From assembly GCF_032164335.1 (NCBI RefSeq), contig NZ_CP134152.1, positions 124,001-188,000 on the forward strand: a stretch of DNA of 64,000 bases. The letters are read 5' to 3'. Position numbers and translations under genes: made by a program. The notes under the pieces are model-generated. The model searched no databases. It was not told the DNA's origin and saw only the letters and a list, made by a program, of their open reading frames with translations. Positions 36,202 through 45,746 of this stretch are shown piece by piece. The DNA comes from Winslowiella toletana (GTDB taxonomy: Bacteria; Pseudomonadota; Gammaproteobacteria; Enterobacterales; Enterobacteriaceae). Positions within the stretch are counted from its first letter, which is position 1; every line of letters starts with the position of its first letter.

Positions 36202-37104
36202 TCAGTTGTACTGATTAATTGAGCGAATCATCGATTGCTTGGCGGTAGACAGATGGCGATGCAGTTCACAGTGCGCGTCTACGTCATTGCGGCTCAGCAT
36301 CGCGGTGAGAATCGCCATATGTTCTTCCAGCGCAACGATATTGCGTGATTTTAAATCGCTTTCATCCCACTGATAATGTGAATGAAAAATGACCGATATA
36401 ATTTCAAGAGACTGATTGAAGAAGGGATTATTTGCCGCTGACAGAATCAGTGAGTGCATCTCTTTATCCAGCTGGGCAAACATGCGGTAACTGCTGGCAA
36501 TGGTATCGCGCATCTGGCGATGGCGATCGAGCAGATCTCTGGCCTGCATCCAGCGTCCGTCATCGCCAGGCAGATTCATAAAGCGATTAAGCGCGTGCGT
36601 TTCCAGCATTTCGCGCAGCTCAAACAGTTTTTCCGCATAGTTTTGATCGAATTTTTTCATATGCCAGTAGCCGCGCCGCACCTGTTCAATCAGGTCATAG
36701 CGGCAGAAGCGCAGTAAAAACTCCCTTACCACCACCGGGCTGACCTTTACCGACTGTGCCAGCTTAATTTCCGAAAACGTGTCGCCCGCTTTCAGCTGGC
36801 GCTGATTAATCATCTGGAAAAAAGCCTGTTCAAACAGTGTGGTCTGTTTATCCACCGGTGGATAAAGCTCGCTAAAACCGTCCTGCTCATTGGGCTGACG
36901 GGCAATCAGATAGCATCCGGCAACGTTCTCCAGCACGCCACATTGCTCAAAATGCGCCAGCGTATGGCGCACGGTGGTCCGGCTGATATTAAACATTTCG
37001 GCCAGTGCCGCCTGCGGGGGCAGCGGTGAACGGATATGCCGATGCACCATGGCGTCAATCATCTGATTGATCACGTTCTGACGAAGTTCCAGCGATCGGC
37101 TCAT
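36202..37104 (-). CDS. lgoR: LgoR, GntR-family regulator of L-galactonate genes
   Basis: 300 residues from ATG at 37104 with GGGAG nine bases upstream. GntR winged helix (residues ~8-75, ISRTTVRHTLAHFEQCG) and a FadR-type C-terminal domain (FCD) with RxxLE-like LFELREMLETHALNRF and the His/Asp metal-type residues near DKEMHSLIL. Strongly like E. coli LgoR (YjjM) from MSRSLELRQNVINQM on. It sits between divergent lgoT and lgoD, the position of a local activator. Confidence 0.9.
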   Translation of the reverse strand: MSRSLELRQNVINQMIDAMVHRHIRSPLPPQAALAEMFNISRTTVRHTLAHFEQCGVLENVAGCYLIARQPNEQDGFSELYPPVDKQTTLFEQAFFQMINQRQLKAGDTFSEIKLAQSVKVSPVVVREFLLRFCRYDLIEQVRRGYWHMKKFDQNYAEKLFELREMLETHALNRFMNLPGDDGRWMQARDLLDRHRQMRDTIASSYRMFAQLDKEMHSLILSAANNPFFNQSLEIISVIFHSHYQWDESDLKSRNIVALEEHMAILTAMLSRNDVDAHCELHRHLSTAKQSMIRSINQYN

Positions 37105-37242
37105 GGTGTCTCCCGGTTTTTTTAAGCTATTAAAAACCACATGAAGACCAAAAAATCAGTCGACGGTCACAGTTCTGCACTGATGAAATTTCCGCGTCGT
37201 TTTTTTACGCCATAACAGCGCACAGACAACAGGAGATTAGCC

Positions 37243-38265
37243 ATGACGATGATGAACACGCTGGTATGCCCGGAACCGAGAAAAATGGTTTATCAGCAGG
37301 TTGAGAAACCGACCCCGAAAGCGAATGAAGCGCTGATCAAAATCATCGCCGCAGGAATTTGCGGCACCGATATTCATGCCTGGGCAGGAAATCAGCCGTT
37401 TTTCAGCTATCCACGCGTACTCGGTCATGAGCTGTGCGGCGAAGTCGTGGCGCTCGGCAGTGAGGTGAAGCATCTGCATATTGGTCAACGCACGGCGCTG
37501 ATTCCTTATGTGTCCTGTTTACGTTGTGGTGCTTGCCGCAGCGGTAAAACCAACTGCTGCGAAAATATTTCGGTAATTGGTGTTCATCAGGATGGGGGGT
37601 TTGGCGACTATCTCAGCGTGCCTGCGGCGAATCTGCTGGCGGTTGACGATCTACCGGCGGAAACCGCGGCGCTGATCGAGCCTTTTGCTATCAGTGCCCA
37701 CGCGGTGCGCCGCGCCGGATTGCAGCCGGATGAAGATCTGCTGGTGGTGGGTGCCGGGCCGATTGGCCTGGGTGTGGCGGCGATAGCCAAAGCGTCAGGA
37801 GCGAATGTCATCGTCGCCGACACCAGCGAGTTTCGTCGTCAGCATGTTACCGACACGCTTGGTTTACCGGTGCTGAACCCGCTCGACGCGGATTTCGAAA
37901 TGGCACTGCGTCAGCATTGCTCCGGCATGCTGGCCGCGAAAGTGATAGATGCTACCGGTAGCCCACAGGCGATGAACAACACCATCAGCCTGATTCGGCA
38001 TGGTGGCACGATTGTGTTTGTCGGGCTGTTTAAAGGCGATTTGCAGTTCTCTGATCCGGAGTTCCACAAGAAAGAGACCACCATGATGGGCAGCCGCAAT
38101 GCCACGCTGGAGGATTTTACCCGGGTCAGACAATTGATGGGCGAAGGTAAAATCACCGCCGGTATGATGTTGAATCAGCACTTCGAATTTGCCAGTCTGG
38201 CTGACGTGTTTGAGGAGCAGGTGATTAACAACCGGCAGTTAATTAAAGCTGTGATTCACTTCTGA
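37243..38265 (+). CDS. lgoD: LgoD, L-galactonate 5-dehydrogenase
   Basis: 340 residues, same as E. coli LgoD (YjjN). Medium-chain zinc alcohol dehydrogenase that oxidises L-galactonate with NAD+ to D-tagaturonate, which enters hexuronate catabolism. Catalytic zinc ligands: Cys in GICGTDIHAW, His-Glu in LGHELCGEVV; structural zinc Cys cluster in CLRCGACRSGKTNCCE. The Rossmann motif is VVGAGPIGLGVA. AGGAGA lies seven bases upstream of the ATG. The motif VGLFKGDLQFSDPEFHKKET is nearly identical to E. coli. Confidence 0.92.
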   Translation: MTMMNTLVCPEPRKMVYQQVEKPTPKANEALIKIIAAGICGTDIHAWAGNQPFFSYPRVLGHELCGEVVALGSEVKHLHIGQRTALIPYVSCLRCGACRSGKTNCCENISVIGVHQDGGFGDYLSVPAANLLAVDDLPAETAALIEPFAISAHAVRRAGLQPDEDLLVVGAGPIGLGVAAIAKASGANVIVADTSEFRRQHVTDTLGLPVLNPLDADFEMALRQHCSGMLAAKVIDATGSPQAMNNTISLIRHGGTIVFVGLFKGDLQFSDPEFHKKETTMMGSRNATLEDFTRVRQLMGEGKITAGMMLNQHFEFASLADVFEEQVINNRQLIKAVIHF

Positions 38266-38272
38266 AGCCGCG

Positions 38273-38860
38273 TTAAGCCTCGCGATACTTCAGTTTATCG
38301 GCCTCGGTAATTTCACGCATCACCCGGCAGGGATTACCGGCGGCCAGCACATTTGGCGGCAGATCTTTAGTCACTACGCTGCCGGCGGCAATTACGCAGC
38401 CATCGCCAATCGTCACGCCCGGCATCACTGAGACGGCTGCGCCAATCCACACATTATTGCCGATAGTGATAGGAAAAGCGTATTCCAGCCCTTGATTACG
38501 GCGCCCGGCATCCAGCGGATGCCCGGCGGTATACAGACCAACGTTCGGCGCGATAAACGCGTTATCCCCAATAGTGACTTTCGCGCCATCGAGGATCACC
38601 AGATTCATATTGGCGTAGAAGTTTTCACCGACTTCGATATTAAAACCGTAATCACAGTAAAATGGCGGTTCAAACAGGAAGTTTTCACCGGTCTTTCCCA
38701 GCAGGGATCGCAGCAGCGCCGTGCGCCCGGCACCGTCACGCGGATGCGTATGGTTGTAGTCAAATAACTTCGCTTTCGCTTCTTCGCGCTGACGCAAAAC
38801 TTCTGCATCGTAATTAGCGTCGTACAGCAATCCTGCAGCGGCTTTTTCCATCTCTTTCAT
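38273..38860 (-). CDS. Maa/LacA-type sugar O-acetyltransferase
   Basis: 195 residues from the ATG at 38860 (a GTG start at 38896 would add 12). N-terminal maltose-acetyltransferase helix (MEKAAAGLLYDA) then a left-handed beta-helix of hexapeptide repeats: NIEVGENFYANMNLVILDGA, the catalytic His in TAGHPLDAGRRN, and IGNNVWIGAAVSVMPGVTIGD. Acetylates a sugar hydroxyl with acetyl-CoA; natural substrate unclear. Convergent with lgoD, 7 bases between stops. Confidence 0.88.
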   Translation of the reverse strand: MKEMEKAAAGLLYDANYDAEVLRQREEAKAKLFDYNHTHPRDGAGRTALLRSLLGKTGENFLFEPPFYCDYGFNIEVGENFYANMNLVILDGAKVTIGDNAFIAPNVGLYTAGHPLDAGRRNQGLEYAFPITIGNNVWIGAAVSVMPGVTIGDGCVIAAGSVVTKDLPPNVLAAGNPCRVMREITEADKLKYREA

Positions 38861-38960
38861 GAGTGAAACCTGGTTTTCAGCTGAGTAATGCTTCACAGTT
38901 TAGTTTTAGTTACACCCAGCGCAACTATACTCTCTGGCAGACAGATTTGAGGATGTTTCA

Positions 38961-39338
38961 ATGATGATTAAATCTTTGCTGGCGGTAGTGGTAGGGGGCT
39001 CGGTAGGCTGCGTACTACGCTGGCTGATTTCAGTACGCTTTAACCCGTTATTTCCCAATCTGCCGCCGGGAACGCTGATCGTTAATCTGGTGGGCGGGTT
39101 TATTATCGGTATGGCGCTGGCGTATTTTATTAAAAATCCGCAGCTTGATCCGGCATGGAAATTATTGATCGTGACCGGCTTATGCGGCGGCATGACCACT
39201 TTTTCAAGCTTTTCGGCAGAAATTATGACGCTGTTGCAAAGCGGTAATTATCTGTGGGCAATGCTCAGTGTTATGACCCATGTCATTGGTTCGGTGCTGA
39301 TGGCGTTTGCCGGGTTTGCAGTGATCACGATGCTTTAA
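38961..39338 (+). CDS. crcB: CrcB/Fluc fluoride channel
   Basis: 125 residues, four helices. Dual-topology Fluc channel exporting F-. Motifs: GGSVGCVLRW near the start, PGTLIVNLVGGFIIG, and GLCGGMTTFSSFSAE with the Phe box and the central Na+-binding TTFSSF. GAGGATG precedes the tandem ATG pair (38961/38964). The 64-base gap upstream shows no crcB (fluoride) riboswitch core. Divergent from the acetyltransferase gene. Confidence 0.95.
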   Translation: MMIKSLLAVVVGGSVGCVLRWLISVRFNPLFPNLPPGTLIVNLVGGFIIGMALAYFIKNPQLDPAWKLLIVTGLCGGMTTFSSFSAEIMTLLQSGNYLWAMLSVMTHVIGSVLMAFAGFAVITML

Positions 39339-39385
39339 ATAGCCGTTTTAATGGGGCGACGTTCTCGCCGCCCGTCATTTCAGAT

Positions 39386-39988
39386 TTATTTCAGACAGTC
39401 AGCAATAAACTGAGCGGCGGTTTGTGCGCCCTCGGCGGAAATAGAGTGGCCGGTTGTTGGTTCAATCTGGGTTTTCACCTGCACGCCTGCAGCGATCAGC
39501 CGTAGCGCGGCAGATTCACTTTCCGCCCATGGAATCACCGTATCAGCCTGACCGTGAATCAGTAGTGCTGGCGTCTGCTTCGTCGGCGTCAAGGGTTCAG
39601 GTGAAGCCAGTCGCCCGGAAAATGCCACCACGGCGGCGACCGGCCAGCGTCCGGTTACCAGCGCATCCAGCGCCATAATCGACCCCTGTGAAAAACCGAC
39701 CAGCACTACGCGGTGCAGTTGCTCACTCATCTGATGGGCTTCAAGAATACTCTGTAGTTTAGCGTCAAAGGCTTCACGCGCCTCAGCCACCCGCGCCGGA
39801 CGATTCTGTTCGGTAATGCCGTTCAGGCTAAACCATTGGTAACCGCCGCCATGCTCAAAGTGAAACGGTGCATCAGGTGAAGCAAAGATCGCGCCGGGTA
39901 ATGCCGGTGACCAGTGGTTGCCTAAACCCGCCAGATCGTCGCCGTTACTGCCGACACCGTGCAGCATAATGATTAAACTTCTTTCCAT
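39386..39988 (-). CDS. YpfH-like carboxylesterase
   Basis: 200 residues from ATG at 39988 with AGGAGT seven bases upstream. Alpha/beta hydrolase of the phospholipase/carboxylesterase (PF02230) group: HGVGSNGDDLAG (oxyanion), Ser100 in GFSQGSIMAL, a late Asp in HGQADTVIP and His in TGHSIS. It resembles E. coli YpfH, which cleaves short acyl esters. Cytoplasmic. No signal peptide. Confidence 0.85.
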   Translation of the reverse strand: MERSLIIMLHGVGSNGDDLAGLGNHWSPALPGAIFASPDAPFHFEHGGGYQWFSLNGITEQNRPARVAEAREAFDAKLQSILEAHQMSEQLHRVVLVGFSQGSIMALDALVTGRWPVAAVVAFSGRLASPEPLTPTKQTPALLIHGQADTVIPWAESESAALRLIAAGVQVKTQIEPTTGHSISAEGAQTAAQFIADCLK

Positions 39989-40096
39989 CTCTACTCCTGA
40001 ATACGAATTTCTCCACTTCACGCTTGAAGAAGAAGTCAGTGACTCAACATAATTACGCTGTTCATCGTCCAGATCAACTGACAGCGCCAGCGGCGA

Positions 40097-41221
40097 TTAA
40101 TCCGCTTTACGATAAGGCAGAGCGTCGCGCGCCTCAACGATCCAGTCGGCAACCCCGGCACGCTCCTGCCGGAGAAAATCATCCACCGCCGCACGTAAAC
40201 CGGGATGACACAGATGATGCCATGAGCGGGTTAACGTGGGCTCAAATCCTCTGATTAGCTTATGTTCGCCCTGCGCACCGGCGTCAAAATGGCTGAGCCC
40301 GGCGGCGATGGCATATTCCATCCCCTGATAAAAACAGGTCTCAAAATGTAGCCGATCGAACTCGGCTATCGATCCCCAGTAGCGGCCATAAAATGTGCTG
40401 CCGCTGACCAGGCTGAAGGCCATTGCCAGCGGTTGTCCGCGCAGTTGTGCCAGCACCACGCGGATATTCTCCGGCATCCGCTGCGCCAGCAGGCTAAAAA
40501 ATTCTCGCGTCAGATAGGGACGTTGCCCGCGCACCGCATAAGTATTGGCATAGCAGGTGTAGATAAAATCCCATTGATTTTCCGTCACCTGCGCACCTTC
40601 CAGCCAGATAAATTCAATGCCGGATGCCGCCACCTGCTGGCGCTCTTTACGCAGTTGTTTACGTTTGCGCGACAGTAAACTGTCGAGGAAATCCTGGAAG
40701 TCGCGGTAACCGCAATTGTGCCAGTGATACTGGCAGCCATGGCGTTCCAGCCAGTCTGGCTGGGCCGCCAACAGGCCATCAGCCTGCGCATCGGTAAAAT
40801 TGATATGTGCGCCTGACAGACCGTGGCGTAACAGATAGTCGGGCAGCTGCGCCAGCAGCTGGCTGGCCGCCCCCGCATCACCCAGAACTCTGGCTCCTGT
40901 CACCGGACTGAACGGAATCGCTCCCAGCCATTTCGGATAATAAGCAATACCAGCACGATGGCAGGCGTCGGCCCAGCCATGATCGAAAACGTATTCACCG
41001 CGCGAGTGGCTTTTACGATAGCCGGGAATCGCCGCGCGCAGCGAGCCCTGCTGATACCACAGCAGATGTTCAGGCTGCCAGCCGCTGTGCTGATTCAGGC
41101 AACCGCTTTCTTCCAGCGTCGAGAGAAAAGCGTGGCGCAGAAACGGATTATCATCCGGCAGCAGCGCGTCCCATTCGGCGGCGGGCAGTGCTGACAATGA
41201 GGTCAGGCGAGTGACAGACAT
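40097..41221 (-). CDS. FemAB-like (DUF482) GNAT-fold protein
   Basis: 374 residues from ATG at 41221 with GGAG seven bases upstream. The PF04339 (DUF482) pattern is seen: NPFLRHAFLSTLEESGC near the N-terminus, SHSRGEYVFDHGWADA, LSRKRKQLRKERQQ, and FDAGAQGEHKLIRGFEP. Such proteins belong to the GNAT/FemAB acyl-transferase superfamily, and the substrate is not known; the family description mentions peptidogalycan, without evidence here. Stand-alone gene. Confidence 0.85.
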   Translation of the reverse strand: MSVTRLTSLSALPAAEWDALLPDDNPFLRHAFLSTLEESGCLNQHSGWQPEHLLWYQQGSLRAAIPGYRKSHSRGEYVFDHGWADACHRAGIAYYPKWLGAIPFSPVTGARVLGDAGAASQLLAQLPDYLLRHGLSGAHINFTDAQADGLLAAQPDWLERHGCQYHWHNCGYRDFQDFLDSLLSRKRKQLRKERQQVAASGIEFIWLEGAQVTENQWDFIYTCYANTYAVRGQRPYLTREFFSLLAQRMPENIRVVLAQLRGQPLAMAFSLVSGSTFYGRYWGSIAEFDRLHFETCFYQGMEYAIAAGLSHFDAGAQGEHKLIRGFEPTLTRSWHHLCHPGLRAAVDDFLRQERAGVADWIVEARDALPYRKAD

Positions 41222-41536
41222 CAACAGGCTCCGTGGGCGTGAAAAGTCGAGTGTAATGCAAGTCGGCAGTGGCTGTCCGGGATAATCAGCGCCCGGAAGG
41301 GGTTAAAAACAAGCCCTCAGTCCATAAAGTCCATAATTGAAATATTTAAGTCACTTGTAATTTGTGACATTCATTCCGGCTATTAACTTGTTAAGTTGCT
41401 TATTTGTCGGGTTTGACTCTACTCTCAGCGCAAGAGTAGCCGCGTGTTTCTCTGCCGACACTCCCGATATAAATGAAACGTAAGTTCCAAAAATAGTGAT
41501 TACGATAGATTTTCATCTGCCTCGCGGAGAATCATA
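41222..41536. other. Intergenic region upstream of the binding protein gene
   Basis: 315 bases with the promoter region of the periplasmic binding protein gene. A small inverted repeat GTCAC-N9-GTGAC lies at 41350-41368. It is not in CRP orientation. No ORF. Confidence 0.5.
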
Positions 41537-42457
41537 ATGAAATTTGCCCAAAAATTACTGCTGGCTGCTGCACTCAGCTGTTCCGGTTCGGCCGTTGCCG
41601 AAACCATCGGTGTCTCTATGGCCTATTTTGATCAGAACTTCCTGACTATTATTCGCCAGTCGATTGATAAAGAAGCAAAAGCGCGCGGGCTGGAGGTGCA
41701 GTTTGAGGATGCGCGCGGCGATGTCGGTCGCCAGACCGATCAGGTGCAGAGTTTTATCAGTGCTGGGGTTGACGCGATTATTGTCGATCCGGTGAATTCG
41801 GCGGGTACGCCAGCGATAACCAAACTGGTACATCAGGCAAATATTCCCCTGGTGTATGTCAACCGCACGCCCGGTGATGTGAAACTCCCTGCCGGTGTCG
41901 TGTTTGTCGGTTCGGATGAGAAAGAGTCCGGCAAAATGCAGATGGAAGCGCTGGCGAAGCTGGCAAATTATCAGGGCAACGTGGCGATTATGATCGGCAA
42001 TCTGACCGACGCCGGAGCGGTGCAGCGCACCAAAGATGTTGAGCAGGTCGTGGCGAAGTACCCGAAAATGAAGGTAGTGCTAAAACAAACCGCCAACTAT
42101 TCGCGTAACGAAGGCATGGATCTAATGCTTAACTGGCTGACCAACGGTGAGCAGATCGATATTGTGGCCGCCAACAATGATGAAATGGCGATTGGCGCGA
42201 TTATGGCGTTGCAACAGGCGAAAAAGACCGACGCTAAAATTTTGGTTGGCGGCATCGACGCCACGCCGGACGGCCTGAAGGCGCTGGCTTCCGGCAAAAT
42301 GCAAGTGACGGTATTTCAGGACGCGGTTGGTCAGGGCAAAGCCTCAGTGGATGTTGCCCAGCGTCTGATTAAAGGCGAAAAACTCGAGCCTTACTACTGG
42401 ATTCCGTTTGAGCTGGTGACCAAAGAGAATATGCAAAGTTATATCGACAAACAGTAA
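41537..42457 (+). CDS. Orphan periplasmic sugar-binding protein (rhizopine/inositol type)
   Basis: 306 residues. Signal peptide (residues 1-21, ending SAVA) then a peripla_BP_4 domain of the ribose/rhizopine-inositol-binding group (IGVSMAYFDQNFLTIIRQSI, GVDAIIVDPVNSAGTP, NNDEMAIGAIMALQQA, GGIDATPDGLKAL). Binds a sugar or polyol in the periplasm for an ABC importer, but no permease or ATPase gene is near. A strong terminator follows, so it is a single-gene unit. It may serve a distant ABC system or a chemoreceptor. Confidence 0.88.
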   Translation: MKFAQKLLLAAALSCSGSAVAETIGVSMAYFDQNFLTIIRQSIDKEAKARGLEVQFEDARGDVGRQTDQVQSFISAGVDAIIVDPVNSAGTPAITKLVHQANIPLVYVNRTPGDVKLPAGVVFVGSDEKESGKMQMEALAKLANYQGNVAIMIGNLTDAGAVQRTKDVEQVVAKYPKMKVVLKQTANYSRNEGMDLMLNWLTNGEQIDIVAANNDEMAIGAIMALQQAKKTDAKILVGGIDATPDGLKALASGKMQVTVFQDAVGQGKASVDVAQRLIKGEKLEPYYWIPFELVTKENMQSYIDKQ

Positions 42458-42464
42458 TCAGCTG

Positions 42465-42490
42465 CGGCCAGCAGAGCATTCTGCTGGCCG
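42465..42490. terminator. Bidirectional terminator
   Basis: Perfect 11-bp stem CGGCCAGCAGA/TCTGCTGGCCG with a GCAT loop filling the gap between the convergent binding-protein and membrane-protein genes. Confidence 0.85.
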
Positions 42491-43255
42491 TTAGTTCTCA
42501 TCAGCCTGCATCTGTAATGCCATGGCGCTGGCCGGATCAAATAACGACAGGCTCTCAATCTGATCGAGCAGGATAACCTTACGAAACGCCATCGCCGATT
42601 TAGGCTCTGAGATCAGCGTAATATCATGTTTTGCATACCAGGCACTGTAATTATGCTCGACGCAGAGTTCCAGTGATTTACTGTTGCGATAACCGCTCAG
42701 CATGGGGATCAGTACCAAATTATTGGCGGTTGAGTTGTCAAAAGAAGCTGTATGGATCATGCCGATGTAAATACGCCGGGACTTCAGCGTTATCCACGCC
42801 AGCTCACCCTCTTCCATACACTGATACAGTATTCCTTCCACGCCATTGGCGCGGGTCAGGCGCTTATACAGTCGTTGCCTGCCGCTGCTGCTCAGCCGTG
42901 CACTGGGCGCCCAGTTTGAGCGATATAAACAGAACAGTATCGCAAATGACAGCATCACCACCACCGGGGCCTGAATGCCGAGAAAACTCCAGTTCATAAA
43001 TTCAATCTGGTAATGGTGATGTTCAAAGCCGGAGAACTGTGGCAGCGTATTAAGCGTGGCCGACACCGTCAGCAATATCAGCCAGGTCAGGCCGGTCGCG
43101 ATCACACCTTGCAGTACAAAGATGCAGCCGTACAGCGCCACCAGAAAGTAGACGTCCCAGCCGAAGGAGCGTTTGATTTTAAACCGGGTAGAGAGGTCGC
43201 GGCTGGTGTACCAGTAGCCGCACACCATCAGCACCATAAATATCGCGGTACCCAT
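42491..43255 (-). CDS. Membrane protein of unknown function (cassette gene 2)
   Basis: 254 residues; I do not recognise the family. About four hydrophobic segments fall in residues 1-16, 33-67 (two helices) and 88-108, and the rest (~110-254) is soluble with a mixed alpha/beta composition ending LQMQADEN. The ATG follows the stop of the small upstream gene by one base (TGAGATG), so translation is coupled. Function unknown. Confidence 0.7.
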   Translation of the reverse strand: MGTAIFMVLMVCGYWYTSRDLSTRFKIKRSFGWDVYFLVALYGCIFVLQGVIATGLTWLILLTVSATLNTLPQFSGFEHHHYQIEFMNWSFLGIQAPVVVMLSFAILFCLYRSNWAPSARLSSSGRQRLYKRLTRANGVEGILYQCMEEGELAWITLKSRRIYIGMIHTASFDNSTANNLVLIPMLSGYRNSKSLELCVEHNYSAWYAKHDITLISEPKSAMAFRKVILLDQIESLSLFDPASAMALQMQADEN

Positions 43256-43256
43256 C

Positions 43257-43454
43257 TCAAGCCCTCTTCAACGTGTTAACGTGCTCGTCAAAATCACGTT
43301 GCACCTCTTCGCTAAGGATATTCACCGTAGCGTTGCCATCTTCGTCGATAATGATGCGTTCGCCATCGGCAATCGACTCTTCAATATCGCTACGATTTAA
43401 TACCTGCAATAACTTTTCCGGGCTGGAAAACAGTGAGCGAGCCAGTCTGAACAT
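43257..43454 (-). CDS. Small acidic protein of unknown function (cassette gene 1)
   Basis: 65 residues, acidic, with GAGGGAAG upstream of the ATG. Sequence FSSPEKLLQVLNRSDIEES then IIIDEDGNATVNILSEEVQRDFDEHVN; no membrane segment and no family I know. Directly followed by the membrane-protein gene (one base gap), so they form a two-gene operon. Confidence 0.68.
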   Translation of the reverse strand: MFRLARSLFSSPEKLLQVLNRSDIEESIADGERIIIDEDGNATVNILSEEVQRDFDEHVNTLKRA

Positions 43455-43617
43455 AGATATCTTCCCTCTTTTGAACGTTAAGTGTAGAGCGTCTGCGGGG
43501 AAGGGACAGGAAGATAATTCTGCATTACAGGGTTTAAACGCCCGTTCAGCGCCTCGGCTGCACGGGCAGGGGATCGGTAATTATCGCTGGAGTAATCGTC
43601 AGTTTTATCAAACTTGA

Positions 43618-44973
43618 TTATTCGGCATCTTGCCGTTCGCGGCTTGCCAGCAGCCATGCCTGACGGCGATTCTCCAGCGGCGTGACGGTAATACCGTGTA
43701 CCACAATACTGGCAACGACCAGCGTAAACGCCATATCGATCATCCGTTGCGCATCCGCGCCTGCCAGCCCGTGCATTGAGGCAAAAGCGATATAGTTGAT
43801 ACTGCCAATGCCGCGAATGCCCAGCCAGCCAATCAGCAATCGCCGCATGCGCGGCATGCCGGTGCCGATAGTCATCAGGTATACCGCCGCCGGACGAATC
43901 AACAGAAACAGTATGGCCGCAATCAGTAAACCGGTCAGATTCCAGTGCAGGGCAAGAGTGACGCCGAGAATCAGCACCACGCCCGCCGCCAGTAGCCGCT
44001 CAATGGTATCGCCAAATGATAACGCATCGCCAACCACCAGACCGACAGACTTGGTCAATCCGGCACCGGTGTGACGCTGGCGCTGATTGATATCGACCAG
44101 CATTTCCGCTGGCGGATAGCGATCGTCTTCCGGCATATTTTCCGGCGGATGGCGCATCATCACCCGCAGTTCCGCGCGCCGCAGGCCGACGCCTGCGGCA
44201 AAAGTAGCCAGAAATCCGGAGGCATCTACCGCCTGCGCCGCCGCATAGCTGAGGGCGATCAACGCCAGCGCCAGAAAGTCATTTGGCGCAATATCCTGAT
44301 GTGCGCTGCGCAGATGAGTTGTCAGTACGCCAATCAACCGGCCCATACCAAAGCCGATGGCAATTCCCCCGGCCAGCGCCCAGATGACATCGACCGCAGC
44401 CCAATGGGCAAAGTCACCGAACGAGAGTGGCTGCTCACTAACTATCATCATCATCGCCAGCATCAGCAGTGGCAGCGCGGAGCCGTCATTCATGCCGGCC
44501 TCACTGGAGAGCGCCACGCGCAGCGAGTCATTATCGCGTGCGTCATTAACCGAAATCAGGCTGGCCAGTACCGGATCGGTCGGCGCGACAATCGCACCGA
44601 ACGCCAGCGACAGCGGCCAGTCAAAATGGGCGAGAAAGTGCGCCACTACCGCCACGCCCGCTACCGTCAATAACATCGCCGGAAAAGCCAGCCGCATGCC
44701 AACGCGCCAGTCTGGCGCTCGCAGCGGCAAACGCAGCTTAAGACCGGTAATAAACAGCGAGGCCGCCATCGCAATTTCGGTGATATGTGAGGCCAGCGTG
44801 GCGTGTTTGACGATATCGATGCGTAACAGATCCAGTACCCACGGGCCGCAAATAATACCGGCCGCCAGATACAGGCCAAAGGAGGTGACCGGACCGCGAA
44901 GGATCCACCCTGATGCTAAAGACATTAAAAGTAGCAGACCGCCAACCGCGGCGGTCCAGCCCAGAAAATCCAT
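43618..44973 (-). CDS. CPA1-type cation:proton antiporter
   Basis: About 451 residues from ATG at 44973, which has AAGGAA nine bases upstream; the 59-residue upstream extension is not coding-like. About twelve helices of the Na+(K+)/H+ exchanger superfamily; the ion-binding motif APTDPVLASL and the ASEAGMNDGSALPL helix with its NDG are present. Exchanges monovalent cations for protons. The C-terminal ~70 residues include RRQAWLLASRERQ and are cytoplasmic. Cation choice cannot be told. Confidence 0.88.
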   Translation of the reverse strand: MDFLGWTAAVGGLLLLMSLASGWILRGPVTSFGLYLAAGIICGPWVLDLLRIDIVKHATLASHITEIAMAASLFITGLKLRLPLRAPDWRVGMRLAFPAMLLTVAGVAVVAHFLAHFDWPLSLAFGAIVAPTDPVLASLISVNDARDNDSLRVALSSEAGMNDGSALPLLMLAMMMIVSEQPLSFGDFAHWAAVDVIWALAGGIAIGFGMGRLIGVLTTHLRSAHQDIAPNDFLALALIALSYAAAQAVDASGFLATFAAGVGLRRAELRVMMRHPPENMPEDDRYPPAEMLVDINQRQRHTGAGLTKSVGLVVGDALSFGDTIERLLAAGVVLILGVTLALHWNLTGLLIAAILFLLIRPAAVYLMTIGTGMPRMRRLLIGWLGIRGIGSINYIAFASMHGLAGADAQRMIDMAFTLVVASIVVHGITVTPLENRRQAWLLASRERQDAE

Positions 44974-45189
44974 AGTGATTATTTCCTTTCTACAAGAGTT
45001 AAAGCGGAAAAACGGCACACTAAGCCTGGCATATTGTGGATAAGTCGCTATTTCATTGCGTAACGATCGGTCCCGGTACGCTGTGGAGGTAAAGTGAGGT
45101 AAATTTCCTGCTTCACACCGTCGTTGCTGTTGAAAGAGATGAGAAATCATCAGTTATACTGTGCGCTGTTTAATTTCTAAGTGGATGCT

Positions 45190-45696
45190 ATGGAACGTTT
45201 CGCAGAAAATCTTATGTATGCCTCTCGCTGGCTGTTGGCACCGGTCTACATCGGCTTATCCCTTGGCCTGCTGGCGCTGGCGATCAAGTTTTTTCAGGAA
45301 GTTTTCCACCTGTTGCCGCATGTACTGACCATTGCTGAGAATGATTTGGTATTAGTGCTGCTGTCGTTAATTGATATGACGCTGGTGGGCGGTTTGCTGG
45401 TCATGGTGATGTTATCCGGTTACGAAAACTTCGTTTCCAAACTGGATATTGATGAGGGCAAAGAGAAGTTAAGCTGGCTAGGCAAAATGGACTCCGGTTC
45501 GCTTAAAAATAAGGTCGCCGCGTCGATTGTCGCCATCTCTTCAATTCACTTACTGCGGGTGTTTATGGATGCGCGAAACATTCCCGACAATAAGCTGATG
45601 TGGTACGTGATTATCCATCTGACCTTTGTGCTTTCGGCATTTGTCATGGGCTATCTCGACAATTTGTCACGCAAGGATGCCAAAAAGTCACTCTGA
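45190..45696 (+). CDS. yqhA: YqhA-family inner membrane protein
   Basis: 168 residues from ATG at 45190, matching E. coli YqhA (164); a GTG at 45181 is in frame but unlikely. Four helices with the family text [31 protein letters not shown] and [18 protein letters not shown]. Function unknown; UPF0114. Divergent from the antiporter gene. Confidence 0.92.
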   Translation: MERFAENLMYASRWLLAPVYIGLSLGLLALAIKFFQEVFHLLPHVLTIAENDLVLVLLSLIDMTLVGGLLVMVMLSGYENFVSKLDIDEGKEKLSWLGKMDSGSLKNKVAASIVAISSIHLLRVFMDARNIPDNKLMWYVIIHLTFVLSAFVMGYLDNLSRKDAKKSL

Positions 45697-45746
45697 AACC
45701 GGTCATTTTTGTCGGGTCGCAGATTTGTATCCTGCCTAATATCATG

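Noticed and set aside
38861-38960. Fluoride riboswitch upstream of crcB
   Set aside because: Gap is short and the conserved crcB-motif core is not visible.
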